From assembly GCA_947492575.1 (NCBI GenBank), contig CANLNK010000001.1, forward strand, positions 1,116,001 through 1,180,000: 64,000 nucleotides of DNA, read 5' to 3'. Both the position numbers and the translations under genes were made by a program. A model generated the notes under the pieces. It did no database searches, was not told the origin of the DNA, and saw only the letters and a list, made by a program, of their open reading frames with translations. Origin of the DNA: an uncultured Thalassotalea sp. Its GTDB lineage: Bacteria > Pseudomonadota > Gammaproteobacteria > Enterobacterales > Alteromonadaceae. Below, piece after piece: positions 1 through 8,227 of the stretch (position 1 is its first letter; each line of letters opens with the position of its first letter).

Positions 1-890
1 TAGTCTATTTTCATGAAAATCAATTTGCGTATCCACAGTCAGGTCGAGAGTTCAACTCTGTTGAACCTCAAATGTTGTCAATCTATACCGCGCTTGCGGC
101 AGACCAAGTTGTTTTTAATACTGAGTTTAATAGGCAAACTTTTTTAAGCGGCGCTAAAAACTTGCTAAAGAAGTTACCGGACAATGTGCCAAGGGGAATA
201 GTTGAGAGCATCGAAGACAAGTCTTCGCGTATCTACGTGCCTTTGCCAGATATGGCGCCTTTGCTCGATATAGCGTCTTTGTCAGACAAGGAGAGCAGCT
301 ATGAGCGCGATACAACGCAGCCTCTTTCTATAGTCTGGAATCATCGCTGGGAATTCGACAAGGGACCGAGTTTGCTAAAAGCAATAATTAGTTGCTTATT
401 AACTAGAAACCTACCTGTAAAGCTTCATGTTGTTGGTCAGCGCTTTCGCTATACTCCTGAAATATTTGATGAAATAAGGGCGTTATTCAAAAATAACAAA
501 GCGAATAGTAATGTCTCTTTGTCGACATGGGGCTATATTGAAGACAAGCAAAAATACCAAACCTTGTTAAATAACACAGATATTGTGCTTTCTACTGCTA
601 AACATGATTTTCAAGGAATTTCTGTGATGGAAGCTGTACAAAAAGGTTGCATCCCATTAGTGCCGAATCAACTAGCTTATCCGGAAATTTTCGACAAACG
701 TTTCTGTTATTCATTGGCTGAATCAGACGCTGAAACAGCAAACAATGTGCTGTCATCGATTGAACGATATTGCTTGGAAAAGAAAGAGGGCAGATTAACT
801 GGTGCGCCAAACCTAGCGCGTTTTGAATGGCAGGTGCTAAAGCCTGACTATCGAAAGCTAATAGAACAAGTGGCAGGCTTTAAGGGCTAA
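1..890 (+). CDS. tRNA-queuosine alpha-mannosyltransferase-like glycosyltransferase (DUF3524), 5' partial
   Basis: The reading frame is open from base 3 to the window edge, so the true start lies upstream. The first visible residues, YFHENQFAYP, are the signature of the DUF3524/GTDC1 family, whose members attach mannose to queuosine in tRNA-Asp. The later part, with IVWNHRWEFDKGP and a C-terminal region around STAKHDFQGISVMEAVQKGCIPLVP, looks like a GT-B nucleotide-sugar-binding half, with the acidic residue of the EX7E-type motif in SVMEA. The protein ends in a normal TAA. Function is inferred from the family: a cytoplasmic, GDP-mannose-dependent tRNA glycosyltransferase. About 295 residues are visible, so only the N-terminus is missing. 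Confidence 0.8.
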   Translation, partial: VYFHENQFAYPQSGREFNSVEPQMLSIYTALAADQVVFNTEFNRQTFLSGAKNLLKKLPDNVPRGIVESIEDKSSRIYVPLPDMAPLLDIASLSDKESSYERDTTQPLSIVWNHRWEFDKGPSLLKAIISCLLTRNLPVKLHVVGQRFRYTPEIFDEIRALFKNNKANSNVSLSTWGYIEDKQKYQTLLNNTDIVLSTAKHDFQGISVMEAVQKGCIPLVPNQLAYPEIFDKRFCYSLAESDAETANNVLSSIERYCLEKKEGRLTGAPNLARFEWQVLKPDYRKLIEQVAGFKG

Positions 891-965
891 AGCAAGTCGG
901 CCTAGAATAAATCAATCTAGAGTAAATAGAGCTATAGTAAAACAACTTAAAGGGATGGATAGCGC

Positions 966-1655
966 ATGAGTTATTGGCAGCAGGCAAACTGGGCCACATC
1001 GGCAAAAGGGAAAAACATCGCGCTTTTTGCCAGTAAACCTCTCGTTGAGCTTGTTGCAGAGAGACCGCTACTGTTTATTGGTGGCGTTCACGGTGATGAA
1101 CCTGAAGGTGTTGAACTGGCCGAAAAGTGGTTAATGTGGCTCATAGAACACAATCAGCAGTATGATGCACCTTGGGTACTTATTACCTGCATTAACCCCG
1201 ATGGCTATAACATAAACGAGCGAACCAACGGTAATGGTGTGGATTTAAATCGAAATTTCCCATCGATGTGTTGGAGTGATGAATGCAAAGCTCCTCGATA
1301 TTTTCCTGGCTCCTCACCAGGCTCTGAACCTGAAATAAAAGCACTGGTGAAATTAATAGAGCAAATCCCACCAGCGTTAATTATCCACTTTCATAGTTGG
1401 GAACCTTCTATTGTTTACTCTGGTGATAGTGCTAAACATGCAGCAGAAATTCTCGCTCAGGCATCAGGATATAAAGCACAACCTGATATCGGGTATCCGA
1501 CGCCTGGCAGCTTGGGCGAATACGGAGCGAACGATCTGGGTATTGGCGTTATTTGCATTGAAGAGCAAGAAGGGGAACCTTTAGAAAATGTATTTCCAAG
1601 ATTTAAAGCTGGGTTGATAGAATTGATGTCGTCAAAGCTGAAGACAAAAAGTTAA
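966..1655 (+). CDS. M14 family zinc carboxypeptidase, murein peptide amidase A-like
   Basis: This is a short M14 peptidase of 229 aa, close in size to MpaA, which cleaves the gamma-D-Glu-diaminopimelate bond of murein tripeptides in the cytoplasm during wall recycling. Zinc ligands are visible in VHGDEPEG (H42, E45) and IIHFHSW (H141 or H143). The substrate-binding segment NPDG...NGVDLNRNFP lies at residues 78-99, and the catalytic glutamate is in VICIEEQEG (about 199-200). No signal peptide is seen, which agrees with a cytoplasmic enzyme. It follows the glycosyltransferase by 75 bp on the same strand. Assignment to MpaA rather than another M14 subgroup is inference from length. Confidence 0.75.
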   Translation: MSYWQQANWATSAKGKNIALFASKPLVELVAERPLLFIGGVHGDEPEGVELAEKWLMWLIEHNQQYDAPWVLITCINPDGYNINERTNGNGVDLNRNFPSMCWSDECKAPRYFPGSSPGSEPEIKALVKLIEQIPPALIIHFHSWEPSIVYSGDSAKHAAEILAQASGYKAQPDIGYPTPGSLGEYGANDLGIGVICIEEQEGEPLENVFPRFKAGLIELMSSKLKTKS

Positions 1656-1848
1656 AAGCAATTTAGCCAGTACTTAGTACATTTCGCTAATGTGTTGTAT
1701 ATATAACAATAGTTGAACATGGTGAACACTTTAAGCTTATGAATTATAAGGGGTTATATTTTGGGTCTGAATATTGCTTTGTTGCTGGAATGTTAACGGG
1801 AACGCTTTGTCGTGTTGACAAGGCGAATAGGCCAAAAAGGAAATATAC

Positions 1849-2490
1849 ATGTCAGTAGCTATGAAAGACAGACCTACTCAAGCTGTGCGTGATGAAGTGA
1901 TTGATCAACTCATCATGAATTATAGTCATGGTGAACTCTCATACGAAGCGTTTGAACGTCGCTTAGATATTGCGATGGAAAGCCAAGATAATGAAGAAAT
2001 TGCTAAGCAAGCGGAAGATTTGAAATTAAATGTAGACGAATCTTATGTTGAATCTAAAAAGCACAACATGGCATTTAATTTCGCGCCGAGCAGTGAGCAG
2101 GGCACAGATAGCGTTGTAAGCGTGTTTGGCGGCAACAAGCGCTCTGGCGCTTGGAAAGTTGCTGGCGAATTAAAGGTGTTGAGTGCATTTTCGGGCACCG
2201 AAATTGACTTCACTAATGCTACCTTCACTCAAAAAGTTACGACGGTAAAAGTGTTCAGCCTATTTAGTGGTAATGACATTTTTGTTCCTGAAAATGTCAA
2301 TGTTGTTTCCAAAGTGTTTTGTATTTTTGGCGGCGTTGATAATGACAGTCAAACATCGGCAACTATCGATGCTCCTACTTTGGTGATTGAAGGTTTTGCT
2401 ATTTTTAGTGGTGTTGATATTTCGATTAAACAATCACTTAAAGAACGCTTTGTTGCGTTTGCTGACGGTTTAAAGCGAATGTTTAATTAA
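1849..2490 (+). CDS. DUF1707 / LiaF-like cell-wall-active antibiotics response protein
   Basis: The 213-aa product has an N-terminal DUF1707 (SHOCT-like) helical segment at about residues 7-60 (RDEVIDQLIMNYSHGELSYEAFERRLDIA). The C-terminal half resembles the LiaF/DUF2154 beta domain, with short repeats of the form VFGG, AFSG, LFSG, IFGG and IFSG. No transmembrane segment is visible, unlike full LiaF, so it is probably cytoplasmic or peripheral. The family is linked to envelope-stress sensing; no function is proven. The start at 1849 follows AAAGGAAATATAC; a second ATG four codons on (MKDRP) is possible. It is a single-gene unit ending in a terminator. Confidence 0.75.
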   Translation: MSVAMKDRPTQAVRDEVIDQLIMNYSHGELSYEAFERRLDIAMESQDNEEIAKQAEDLKLNVDESYVESKKHNMAFNFAPSSEQGTDSVVSVFGGNKRSGAWKVAGELKVLSAFSGTEIDFTNATFTQKVTTVKVFSLFSGNDIFVPENVNVVSKVFCIFGGVDNDSQTSATIDAPTLVIEGFAIFSGVDISIKQSLKERFVAFADGLKRMFN

Positions 2491-2538
2491 GTTTTCTAAA
2501 GCCTAAGTCTACTTATCAATAAGTTGATGTTTGGCATT

Positions 2539-2581
2539 AAAACCAGCGAACTGAATTTAACGATTTGGCGCTGGTTTTTTT
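2539..2581 (+). terminator. Rho-independent terminator after the DUF1707 gene
   Basis: The arms AAAACCAGCG and CGCTGGTTTT enclose a 20-nt loop and are followed by seven T in total, 49 bp after the stop codon. Confidence 0.75.
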
Positions 2582-2788
2582 ATGAGCAGTTGTCGGTTGT
2601 TTTTTAAAAACTCTACTATACTTATGCCTGTGTGGGCCTGTCTGACTCAAGCTTGTACCTTGATGGTGAGTTTGAGGAGTTCCAGCTAGCAACACACAAA
2701 CCGATGTAGAAGCTATCGACAATTCTGTTACTTCAATTATCGGTACTACAATTAAATACGTTGTTTTTATAAGTTTAAGGGAAAGGAA

Positions 2789-2998
2789 ATGGAATATTCG
2801 ACTCCTAATGCAATACGCCAGATTAAGCATCATTGTACTAAATTAATTCATATCAATGGCCAGCCATCTTGTCCGCTTCAGGCAATGTCTTTCGCACTGA
2901 AATATCACAAGCTTGACGTCACAGCTAATGCCAGCTCTGTCAATGTCGTCGGAATTGAGGCCGTCAAAACTCATACGGACTATTTATTGACCCAATAG
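2789..2998 (+). CDS. Small hypothetical protein
   Basis: A 69-aa frame starting MEYSTPNAIRQIKHHCTKL is preceded by TAAGGG at a usable Shine-Dalgarno distance, which is the main support for it. There is no signal peptide, transmembrane segment or recognised domain. It is a lone frame between the DUF1707 terminator and the MITE-like element. An overlapping antisense frame covers part of it but has no comparable ribosome binding site. Existence is uncertain; a homologue in a related genome would settle it. Confidence 0.4.
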   Translation: MEYSTPNAIRQIKHHCTKLIHINGQPSCPLQAMSFALKYHKLDVTANASSVNVVGIEAVKTHTDYLLTQ

Positions 2999-3070
2999 TA
3001 GCTCGCCTGCGGGTCGCGTCGTCTCTGGATTAGCTCGATAAAATTTAACTCTGTAAGGTCACGTGTCTTA

Positions 3071-3343
3071 GGGTCTGTTGACCTTTGTTTATATTTTATG
3101 CAATCGGCTATTTTTAATGTTAGCAAAGCAGCATGGACGTAGTTTGGTCATTCCAAATGAATGAATGCTAATGCAGTTAACGTTAAAAATAGCCATTGTC
3201 GCCAGTGCCTATGGGGCTGAGGCCAAAATCACTTTACTCTGCGTTGAAAATTGTTGATTTAGAGGACTAAATGACACCATTTCCGCCTTGATTAAAGTCA
3301 TTCTATCTCTCAGCAGAATGATTAAACAAAGATAAACAGACCC
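3071..3343. mobile_element. MITE-like element with terminal inverted repeats and TA duplication
   Basis: A 273-bp non-coding block begins GGGTCTGTTGACCTTTG and ends with the inverse. The outer 21 bp of the two ends match at 19 positions. It is flanked by TA on both sides (3069-3070 and 3344-3345), as expected for TA-targeting IS630/Tc1-type transposition. Inside is a second inverted repeat, GGCTATTTTTAATGTTA near 3108 against TTAACGTTAAAAATAGCC near 3178-3195, plus a short TCATTCT...AGAATGA hairpin near the right end. There is no transposase, so it would move only in trans. The right end supplies the last base of the argP stop codon. Confidence 0.75.
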
Positions 3344-4242
3344 TAGTACTCAGACAAAAGCTCTGATGCGTAATTTATTATTCGCATTGATACCTCACGA
3401 TGTATGCCTTGTTCTAAGTGCCAACTATGCCAGTAAAGCTTTTGCACAACGGGATCTTTAGGTAGTAAGTTCACTAAAGTCCCAGCTGCTAAGTGTGGCT
3501 TCGCTTGGGTAATAGGCAGCAATGTATAGGCTGCACCTTCTAGTGCTAAAAATACGAAGGCTTCCGATGATCTTACCCGGTGACATGGGTACTGGCCTGC
3601 TTGCACATTAAAATGCTCTTCAATGAAGTTGGCGTGCATATTGTCATTGGGATCAAAGTCAACAGCCGGTGCATTTACTAGCGTTTCTGCGTTTAGTCCA
3701 TTTGGGAAGTAGCGCTGTTTGAATTCTGGAGATGATACGAGCACATAGGGTAAATTGCCCAGATAGGTCGACTTACATCCAGAAATAGCTCTAGCTTGGC
3801 TGCTGATAGCTGCAAATACAGCCCCTTTATTCAACAGCATTTGCGTTTTCTTTTCATTGGCGAGGTGCAGATCTAACGTGATATCAGTTGTTTTTAACAA
3901 CGGCGATATCGCGGGAATAAACCAGCTAGCTAAAGTATCTGCATTAACCGCAATAGATACTGTTAAACTTGATGCTCGCTCAGTAGGGCTGATCTCCTCG
4001 CGTAATTGAAATTCAAGCAATTCCACCTGCTTAAAATGCTTGAGCAACTTTTCCCCGAGAGGGGTTAGCTCGATGGGTTGCGAACGAATAAGTAAAGGCT
4101 GAGCGTAGGTCGACTCTAAATGCTTAATCCGCTGTGACACGGCAGATTGCGTTATTGCTAGCTTGTCCGCTGCCTTCTCAAAGCTCTGTTCTGTTACAAC
4201 GGCATTCAATGCTGACAGCAGCTTGTAATCTACATTTTGCAT
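3343..4242 (-). CDS. argP: LysR-family regulator, ArgP (IciA)-type
   Basis: A 299-aa LysR regulator whose first 65 residues are a winged helix-turn-helix (SFEKAADKLAITQSAVSQRIKHLE), very close to ArgP. ArgP activates the arginine exporter gene argO in response to arginine or lysine, and argO lies divergently upstream here, which strongly supports the call. The frame can be extended two codons to an ATG at 4248, but alignment with ArgP (MKRPDYRTL against MQNVDYKLL) favours 4242. The stop codon TAG is formed by the TA target duplication plus the first base of the MITE-like element. Without the insertion it would read TAA, so the protein length is unchanged. Confidence 0.85.
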   Translation of the reverse strand: MQNVDYKLLSALNAVVTEQSFEKAADKLAITQSAVSQRIKHLESTYAQPLLIRSQPIELTPLGEKLLKHFKQVELLEFQLREEISPTERASSLTVSIAVNADTLASWFIPAISPLLKTTDITLDLHLANEKKTQMLLNKGAVFAAISSQARAISGCKSTYLGNLPYVLVSSPEFKQRYFPNGLNAETLVNAPAVDFDPNDNMHANFIEEHFNVQAGQYPCHRVRSSEAFVFLALEGAAYTLLPITQAKPHLAAGTLVNLLPKDPVVQKLYWHSWHLEQGIHREVSMRIINYASELLSEY

Positions 4243-4478
4243 ATACATGTTCCGCTTTTAGGGTAGTTCAATAACTTATTCCCCATTACGGGAAAATTAC
4301 TCACTAACATTCTTTCACACACGCCCTTGTCCTTCTCCATTTCGCATTAATACCCAATACCTAGTATTAGTGTTGCTAATTAAATATTAAATTTATTAAT
4401 TTTACTTCTAAATGACAAGTGGATAAATTGTCGAGCATTCGAGAATGGCTAGGTTAAATACCAACTTAATGTAATTGG

Positions 4479-4500
4479 TATAATTTGTAATTAAGGAGAG
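4479..4500 (+). promoter_or_regulatory. Putative argO -10 box and strong ribosome binding site
   Basis: TATAAT at 4479-4484 and TAAGGAGAG ending at 4500 precede the argO ATG at 4505. The 5' untranslated region would be very short. The divergent argP-argO gap of about 260 bp upstream is AT-rich and is where ArgP would be expected to bind; no clear dyad was fixed. Confidence 0.5.
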
Positions 4501-4504
4501 GTAA

Positions 4505-5113
4505 ATGCTGACAATGGCGAAGGGCTTTTTAATCGGAGCCGGCATGATAATACCTATCGGTGCACAAAACTCTTATATATTGACGCAGTCGATCAAAAAG
4601 AACTATCACCTAATGGTAGCGACAATTTGCGTCATTTGTGATTTTACTTTGATGACATTGGGCGTCTTTGGTGGAGGGGCATTAGTTGCGAGTAATGACA
4701 TTGCCTACTATGCATTAACGATTGCAGGCATTTTATTCCTAACTGTTTATGGTGCCATTTTCTTTAAAGAGTTTCTCAAGTCCTCTATAGGAAACATCGC
4801 TGAATCTAGCGTGCCAAGTACTCGAAAAGCCGTGCTATTTACTACACTCGCGGTAACCTTACTAAATCCGCATGTGTACTTAGATACCGTTGTCATCATT
4901 GGCAGTATTAGCGGCCAGTATCAAGGTATTGAAAAATGGTGGTTTTGGTTGGGAATATTACTGGCATCGTTAACCTGGTTTTATAGCCTAGCGCTGGCAG
5001 CCGCCAAAATGTCACCTTGGTTGAGCAAAGGTAAAGTTCAGCAGGGGATCAACCTTTTTGTTGCCGTTATCATGTGGTCAATCGCGGTATCGTTAGTTGT
5101 AAACTTGCTTTAA
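4505..5113 (+). CDS. argO: LysE/ArgO family amino-acid exporter
   Basis: A 202-aa, strongly hydrophobic protein with about six membrane segments. It carries the LysE-superfamily N-terminal motif GAGMIIPIGAQNSYILTQ and the internal LLNPHVYLDTVV, typical of ArgO. The family exports L-arginine (and canavanine or lysine) across the inner membrane. The gene is divergent from argP, the known activator of argO, has a strong TAAGGAGAG ribosome binding site, and ends before a bidirectional terminator. Export specificity is inferred from family and context. Confidence 0.85.
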   Translation: MLTMAKGFLIGAGMIIPIGAQNSYILTQSIKKNYHLMVATICVICDFTLMTLGVFGGGALVASNDIAYYALTIAGILFLTVYGAIFFKEFLKSSIGNIAESSVPSTRKAVLFTTLAVTLLNPHVYLDTVVIIGSISGQYQGIEKWWFWLGILLASLTWFYSLALAAAKMSPWLSKGKVQQGINLFVAVIMWSIAVSLVVNLL

Positions 5114-5162
5114 TCACATTGTTTGATTTCAAGTGGCTTAAACGAATAGTAGCAATACAAAC

Positions 5163-5202
5163 AAAAAGGCTCCTGGTGTTTAAATACCAACAGCCTTTTT
5201 TT
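5163..5202. terminator. Bidirectional terminator between argO and yqhD
   Basis: The arms AAAAAGGCT and AGCCTTTTT, with an inner GGTGTTT/ATACC pairing, lie between convergent genes. A T-run exists on each strand. Confidence 0.75.
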
Positions 5203-5230
5203 AATGGTCTTCGGCAACATGCCTTCTTAT

Positions 5231-6382
5231 TTATAGGCTTTCAGTAATAATTGAACGGCTGCGAGGCAGAGTAACGGCTTTCGTTTCTCCCATTGCGACT
5301 TGCTGATGACGCTCTAGCTGAGCTACAAGTGGTTCCACTACCTCATCTCCCAATTGATAGTCTGAGAAGCGTGTGCCCATTTTTACACCGCGGAAAAACG
5401 CTTCTGTCTTTTCAATGGCAAGCTTAATACGCTGTTCATTATCACCATCGGTAATCTGCCATACGCGTTCTGCATACTGAAGCAGCTTGTCTTGTTTTTC
5501 GGCGCGCATTTCCCACATCATACGTGGCAATATAATCGCTAATGTTTGTGCATGATCTAAACCATACAGCGCGGTGATTTCATGTCCAATGCCATGCGTT
5601 GACCAGTCTTGCGGTACACCAACACCAATAAGGCCATTCAATGCCATTGTCGCACTCCACATGATATTGGCGCGTACTTCGTTATCAGCATTGTCGAATA
5701 CCTTAGGGCCTTCCTCTATGAGTGTGAGTAACAAGCCTTCAGCGAATCTATCTTGGACTTTTGCATTAACATCGTAGGTTAGGTATTGCTCCATGATATG
5801 AACGTATGCGTCGACGATACCATTGGTTAACTGGCGTTCTGGTAGCGAAGCCATCACGCTCGGATCGAGAATGGCAAACTGCGGTTGAACCTTGGGTGAA
5901 CCGAATGCAAATTTATCTTTGGTTGCTAGTTTTGATACAACCGCAAAGCTATTAGATTCAGAGCCTGTTGCCGGCAAAGTAAGTACAACACCCAATGGGA
6001 CGGCATCTTTCACTGGTGCGTTCTTCGCTAATATATCCCAGGGCTCGCCATCGAATTTCGCTGCAGCAGCGATAAACTTACAACCGTCGATTACTGAGCC
6101 GCCACCTACGGCGAGAATAAAGTCAACATTCTCCTGTTTGACTAACTCGACGGCTTTCATGGTGGTTTCATAACTTGGATTTGGCTCTATACCCGAAAAT
6201 TCAACAATCTCATGTTCGCTTAATGCATCTAGAACTTGTTGATACACCCCGTTATTTTTAATGCTGCCACCACCGTAGGCGAGTAATACTTTTTGGCCCT
6301 TAGTAATAGCACTTTTTAGTTTGGCGATTTGCTCGGTGCCAAAATGGATAACTGTGTTGTTAGCGTAAGTAAAATTAAACAT
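5231..6382 (-). CDS. yqhD: Iron-type (YqhD-like) NADPH-dependent alcohol dehydrogenase
   Basis: A 383-aa group III alcohol dehydrogenase. The N-terminal Rossmann-like half has YGGGSIKNNG and the cofactor loop AVGGGSVIDGCKFI (about 91-104). Metal ligands are visible as D191 and H195 (VDAYVHIMEQY), H263 (STHG) and H277 (LDHAQT), with H267 at the catalytic position. The closest family is YqhD, which reduces a wide range of aldehydes with NADPH and protects against reactive carbonyls. It is monocistronic, convergent with argO. Substrate and native role are not shown by the sequence. Confidence 0.85.
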   Translation of the reverse strand: MFNFTYANNTVIHFGTEQIAKLKSAITKGQKVLLAYGGGSIKNNGVYQQVLDALSEHEIVEFSGIEPNPSYETTMKAVELVKQENVDFILAVGGGSVIDGCKFIAAAAKFDGEPWDILAKNAPVKDAVPLGVVLTLPATGSESNSFAVVSKLATKDKFAFGSPKVQPQFAILDPSVMASLPERQLTNGIVDAYVHIMEQYLTYDVNAKVQDRFAEGLLLTLIEEGPKVFDNADNEVRANIMWSATMALNGLIGVGVPQDWSTHGIGHEITALYGLDHAQTLAIILPRMMWEMRAEKQDKLLQYAERVWQITDGDNEQRIKLAIEKTEAFFRGVKMGTRFSDYQLGDEVVEPLVAQLERHQQVAMGETKAVTLPRSRSIITESL

Positions 6383-6531
6383 GACGAATTCGTCCTACTG
6401 TCAGTGGGTTAGCTTGTTGTTAGATATGTGTGCGGTGTTGTTAAAGATCAATATTCACACATGAAATAGATGGTAGTGTTTTAAAAGTAGTCAATTAAAC
6501 CGATGTTCACGATATACAGGCAAAACAGGGT

Positions 6532-6792
6532 ATGACAGAAGATAAACTCATCAAGTTGCTGAAAATTTGTATCGCTATCGGGCTATGCCTTTTATTGCTA
6601 GGCCACTATTTTTTAAGTTACCTTCATCTACCGGAAAAGATGGGGGTTACTGGAATGGTCATTAGCGCAGCGTGCATCGCTTTTGGTTTGATTTTTAGTT
6701 TACCAACTAAAATGTATTTAACATTTCTATTGGTTACGCGTGAAAATAGAGAAACTCAACGACATGTTGAGTTAGAAAAGAAAAAGCGCTAA
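6532..6792 (+). CDS. Small two-TM membrane protein, unknown function
   Basis: An 86-aa protein with two predicted membrane segments at about residues 9-30 and 39-60 (GMVISAACIAFGLIFSL), followed by a charged cytoplasmic tail ending HVELEKKKR. No recognised domain. CAGGGT just before the ATG may serve as ribosome binding site. It is divergent from yqhD, and a candidate terminator follows at 6860. It looks like a real small inner-membrane protein of unknown role. Confidence 0.65.
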   Translation: MTEDKLIKLLKICIAIGLCLLLLGHYFLSYLHLPEKMGVTGMVISAACIAFGLIFSLPTKMYLTFLLVTRENRETQRHVELEKKKR

Positions 6793-6859
6793 CGCCCCCT
6801 TATCGGTTTGAGAAGTGTCATCAGCGATATTTCTTTTTGGCTGTAGTCTTCTTCCTTTG

Positions 6860-6891
6860 AAACCTGCCCTATACTGACTAGGCGGTTTTTT
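6860..6891 (+). terminator. Probable terminator after the small membrane protein
   Basis: AAACC(T)GCC pairs with GGCGGTTT across a 12-nt loop, followed by a T-run. There is one bulged base. The remaining sequence from 6892 to 7180 shows no convincing gene, and I see no other structured feature in it. Confidence 0.55.
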
Positions 6892-7180
6892 GTTGGTTAT
6901 CACAAATATTGATTCAGTCGACCTAAATTATAGGCTATAAACAAGTATGCTTTTAGGATGAGGTTAAATGTTAATCATTCTAGGTATAAATCCTGCTTAA
7001 TCAGTGGTGTAAGGCCGATGTTGTTATAAAAAGCTACAGGATTGTTCGGTAAAAGTGCAACAGCTCGTTTTTCTGCACTTAAATAGTTCAAAAAACACTC
7101 AGTATTTCATAAAAGCGTCAAACAGCTTTCTTAGCATTATGCATAAATATTGAGAGTAAATTAACCAGAGGGGATAGGTT

Positions 7181-7477
7181 ATGTTGACCAAAAAATACTT
7201 CAAAACGAAACCAGAAGCAGAAGTCACTTTTGAATTTAGCCGTGATGATGTGAACTCCGTTCAACTGTTAGGTGAATTCAACGATTGGCAGCCAGTTGAG
7301 ATGAAGCTAAACAAGAAAACAAATGCGTTTAAAGCGAAAATGCGTTTACCTGTTGGTGAAACGTTTCATTTCCGATATTTGCTAGATGGTAAAGAATGGG
7401 AAAATGATTATCAGGCTGACCAGTACTTGCCAAATGTTTTTGGTACGGAAAATAGTGTAGTTCACACGCACAACTAG
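7181..7477 (+). CDS. Glycogen-binding (CBM48 / isoamylase N-terminal-like) domain protein
   Basis: This 98-aa protein is essentially one early-set (Ig-like) carbohydrate-binding module of the CBM48 / AMPK-beta type. It shows FEFSRDDVNSVQLLGEFNDWQPVEM, with the GEFNDW core at about residues 34-39, and later FHFRYLLDGKEWENDY. Stand-alone modules of this type occur in many marine gammaproteobacteria; a role in glycogen or alpha-glucan binding is inferred from the domain only. A strong GAGGGGAT ribosome binding site precedes the ATG. No enzyme domain is fused. Confidence 0.8.
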   Translation: MLTKKYFKTKPEAEVTFEFSRDDVNSVQLLGEFNDWQPVEMKLNKKTNAFKAKMRLPVGETFHFRYLLDGKEWENDYQADQYLPNVFGTENSVVHTHN

Positions 7478-7594
7478 CAGTATCTATCACCGCCCATATA
7501 TCCTTATCAATACCGCTGGGAAACTAGTGGTATTGATATCTTTTATCTGCAATTAAGTGGTATTGAAAACACTGTTCTGAGTCAATAGTTTTGG

Positions 7595-8077
7595 CTATTT
7601 GTCGATACTTTTACAGGTTTCATTCTTTTCTTTAACTAGCTCGGCCGTAGGGCTTACTAGTGCTTTCAATATAAGCTGATTACACTCCCGTTCTTGCTCT
7701 GAGATTTGATTGCTGTCGCCATACGATATTGTTGTTATAACAGGTTGATAGTTCACGGCGGCATTACAGTACATGGTCTTGTACCTTTGCTGGTTTGGCA
7801 GGTTATTGCGTCTGTTAGTTAACGCTGTACACAACTGATTGAATAGCAACTTTGCCTTTTGGGTGCAAGCGGTATAGTCGAGGTTGTCAGGTGCGTAGCT
7901 TTGACATACAGAGTCGTTTTGCAATTGCCATTGACGGTAATTGAAGGGGATTTCCGTTTGTTGGAACAGTATGGCTACCTCAGTGTTTTCATTCGCTTCT
8001 AGTGAAGGCTGCGGTACTTGAATGTTTTCCCCTAGCGCCGCAAGGTAGGCTGTTAAAGCAATTGCTGTTGCCGACAT
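7595..8077 (-). CDS. Hypothetical six-cysteine protein
   Basis: A 160-aa product without a recognised domain. It starts MSATAIALTAYLAAL, a short hydrophobic stretch that could be a weak signal peptide but lacks basic residues at the front. Six cysteines are spread over the rest (in SVCQ, TACT, QLCT, MYCN, RECN and ETCK), which suggests disulfides in an exported protein. TAGGGA about 8 nt before the ATG supports the start. It is downstream of the GlyGly-CTERM gene on the same strand with a 150-bp gap, so co-transcription is possible but not shown. Confidence 0.55.
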   Translation of the reverse strand: MSATAIALTAYLAALGENIQVPQPSLEANENTEVAILFQQTEIPFNYRQWQLQNDSVCQSYAPDNLDYTACTQKAKLLFNQLCTALTNRRNNLPNQQRYKTMYCNAAVNYQPVITTISYGDSNQISEQERECNQLILKALVSPTAELVKEKNETCKSIDK

Positions 8078-8227
8078 GTTAACGTCCCTAATTAATGTCC
8101 GTTATCGTTAAGTTCAATTGAAAATATACAACACCTGAGTATATCTCTTCAATCGTCTATTGCCGAACATTCCTTTTTATTTTCATGTGCGTCCTTGCAC
8201 CTTACTTCCTTAACTTGGTTCTTCACA

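Noticed and set aside
2537-2833. 98-aa minus-strand frame
   Set aside because: It covers the terminator of the DUF1707 gene and the start of the plus-strand small gene, with no ribosome binding site.
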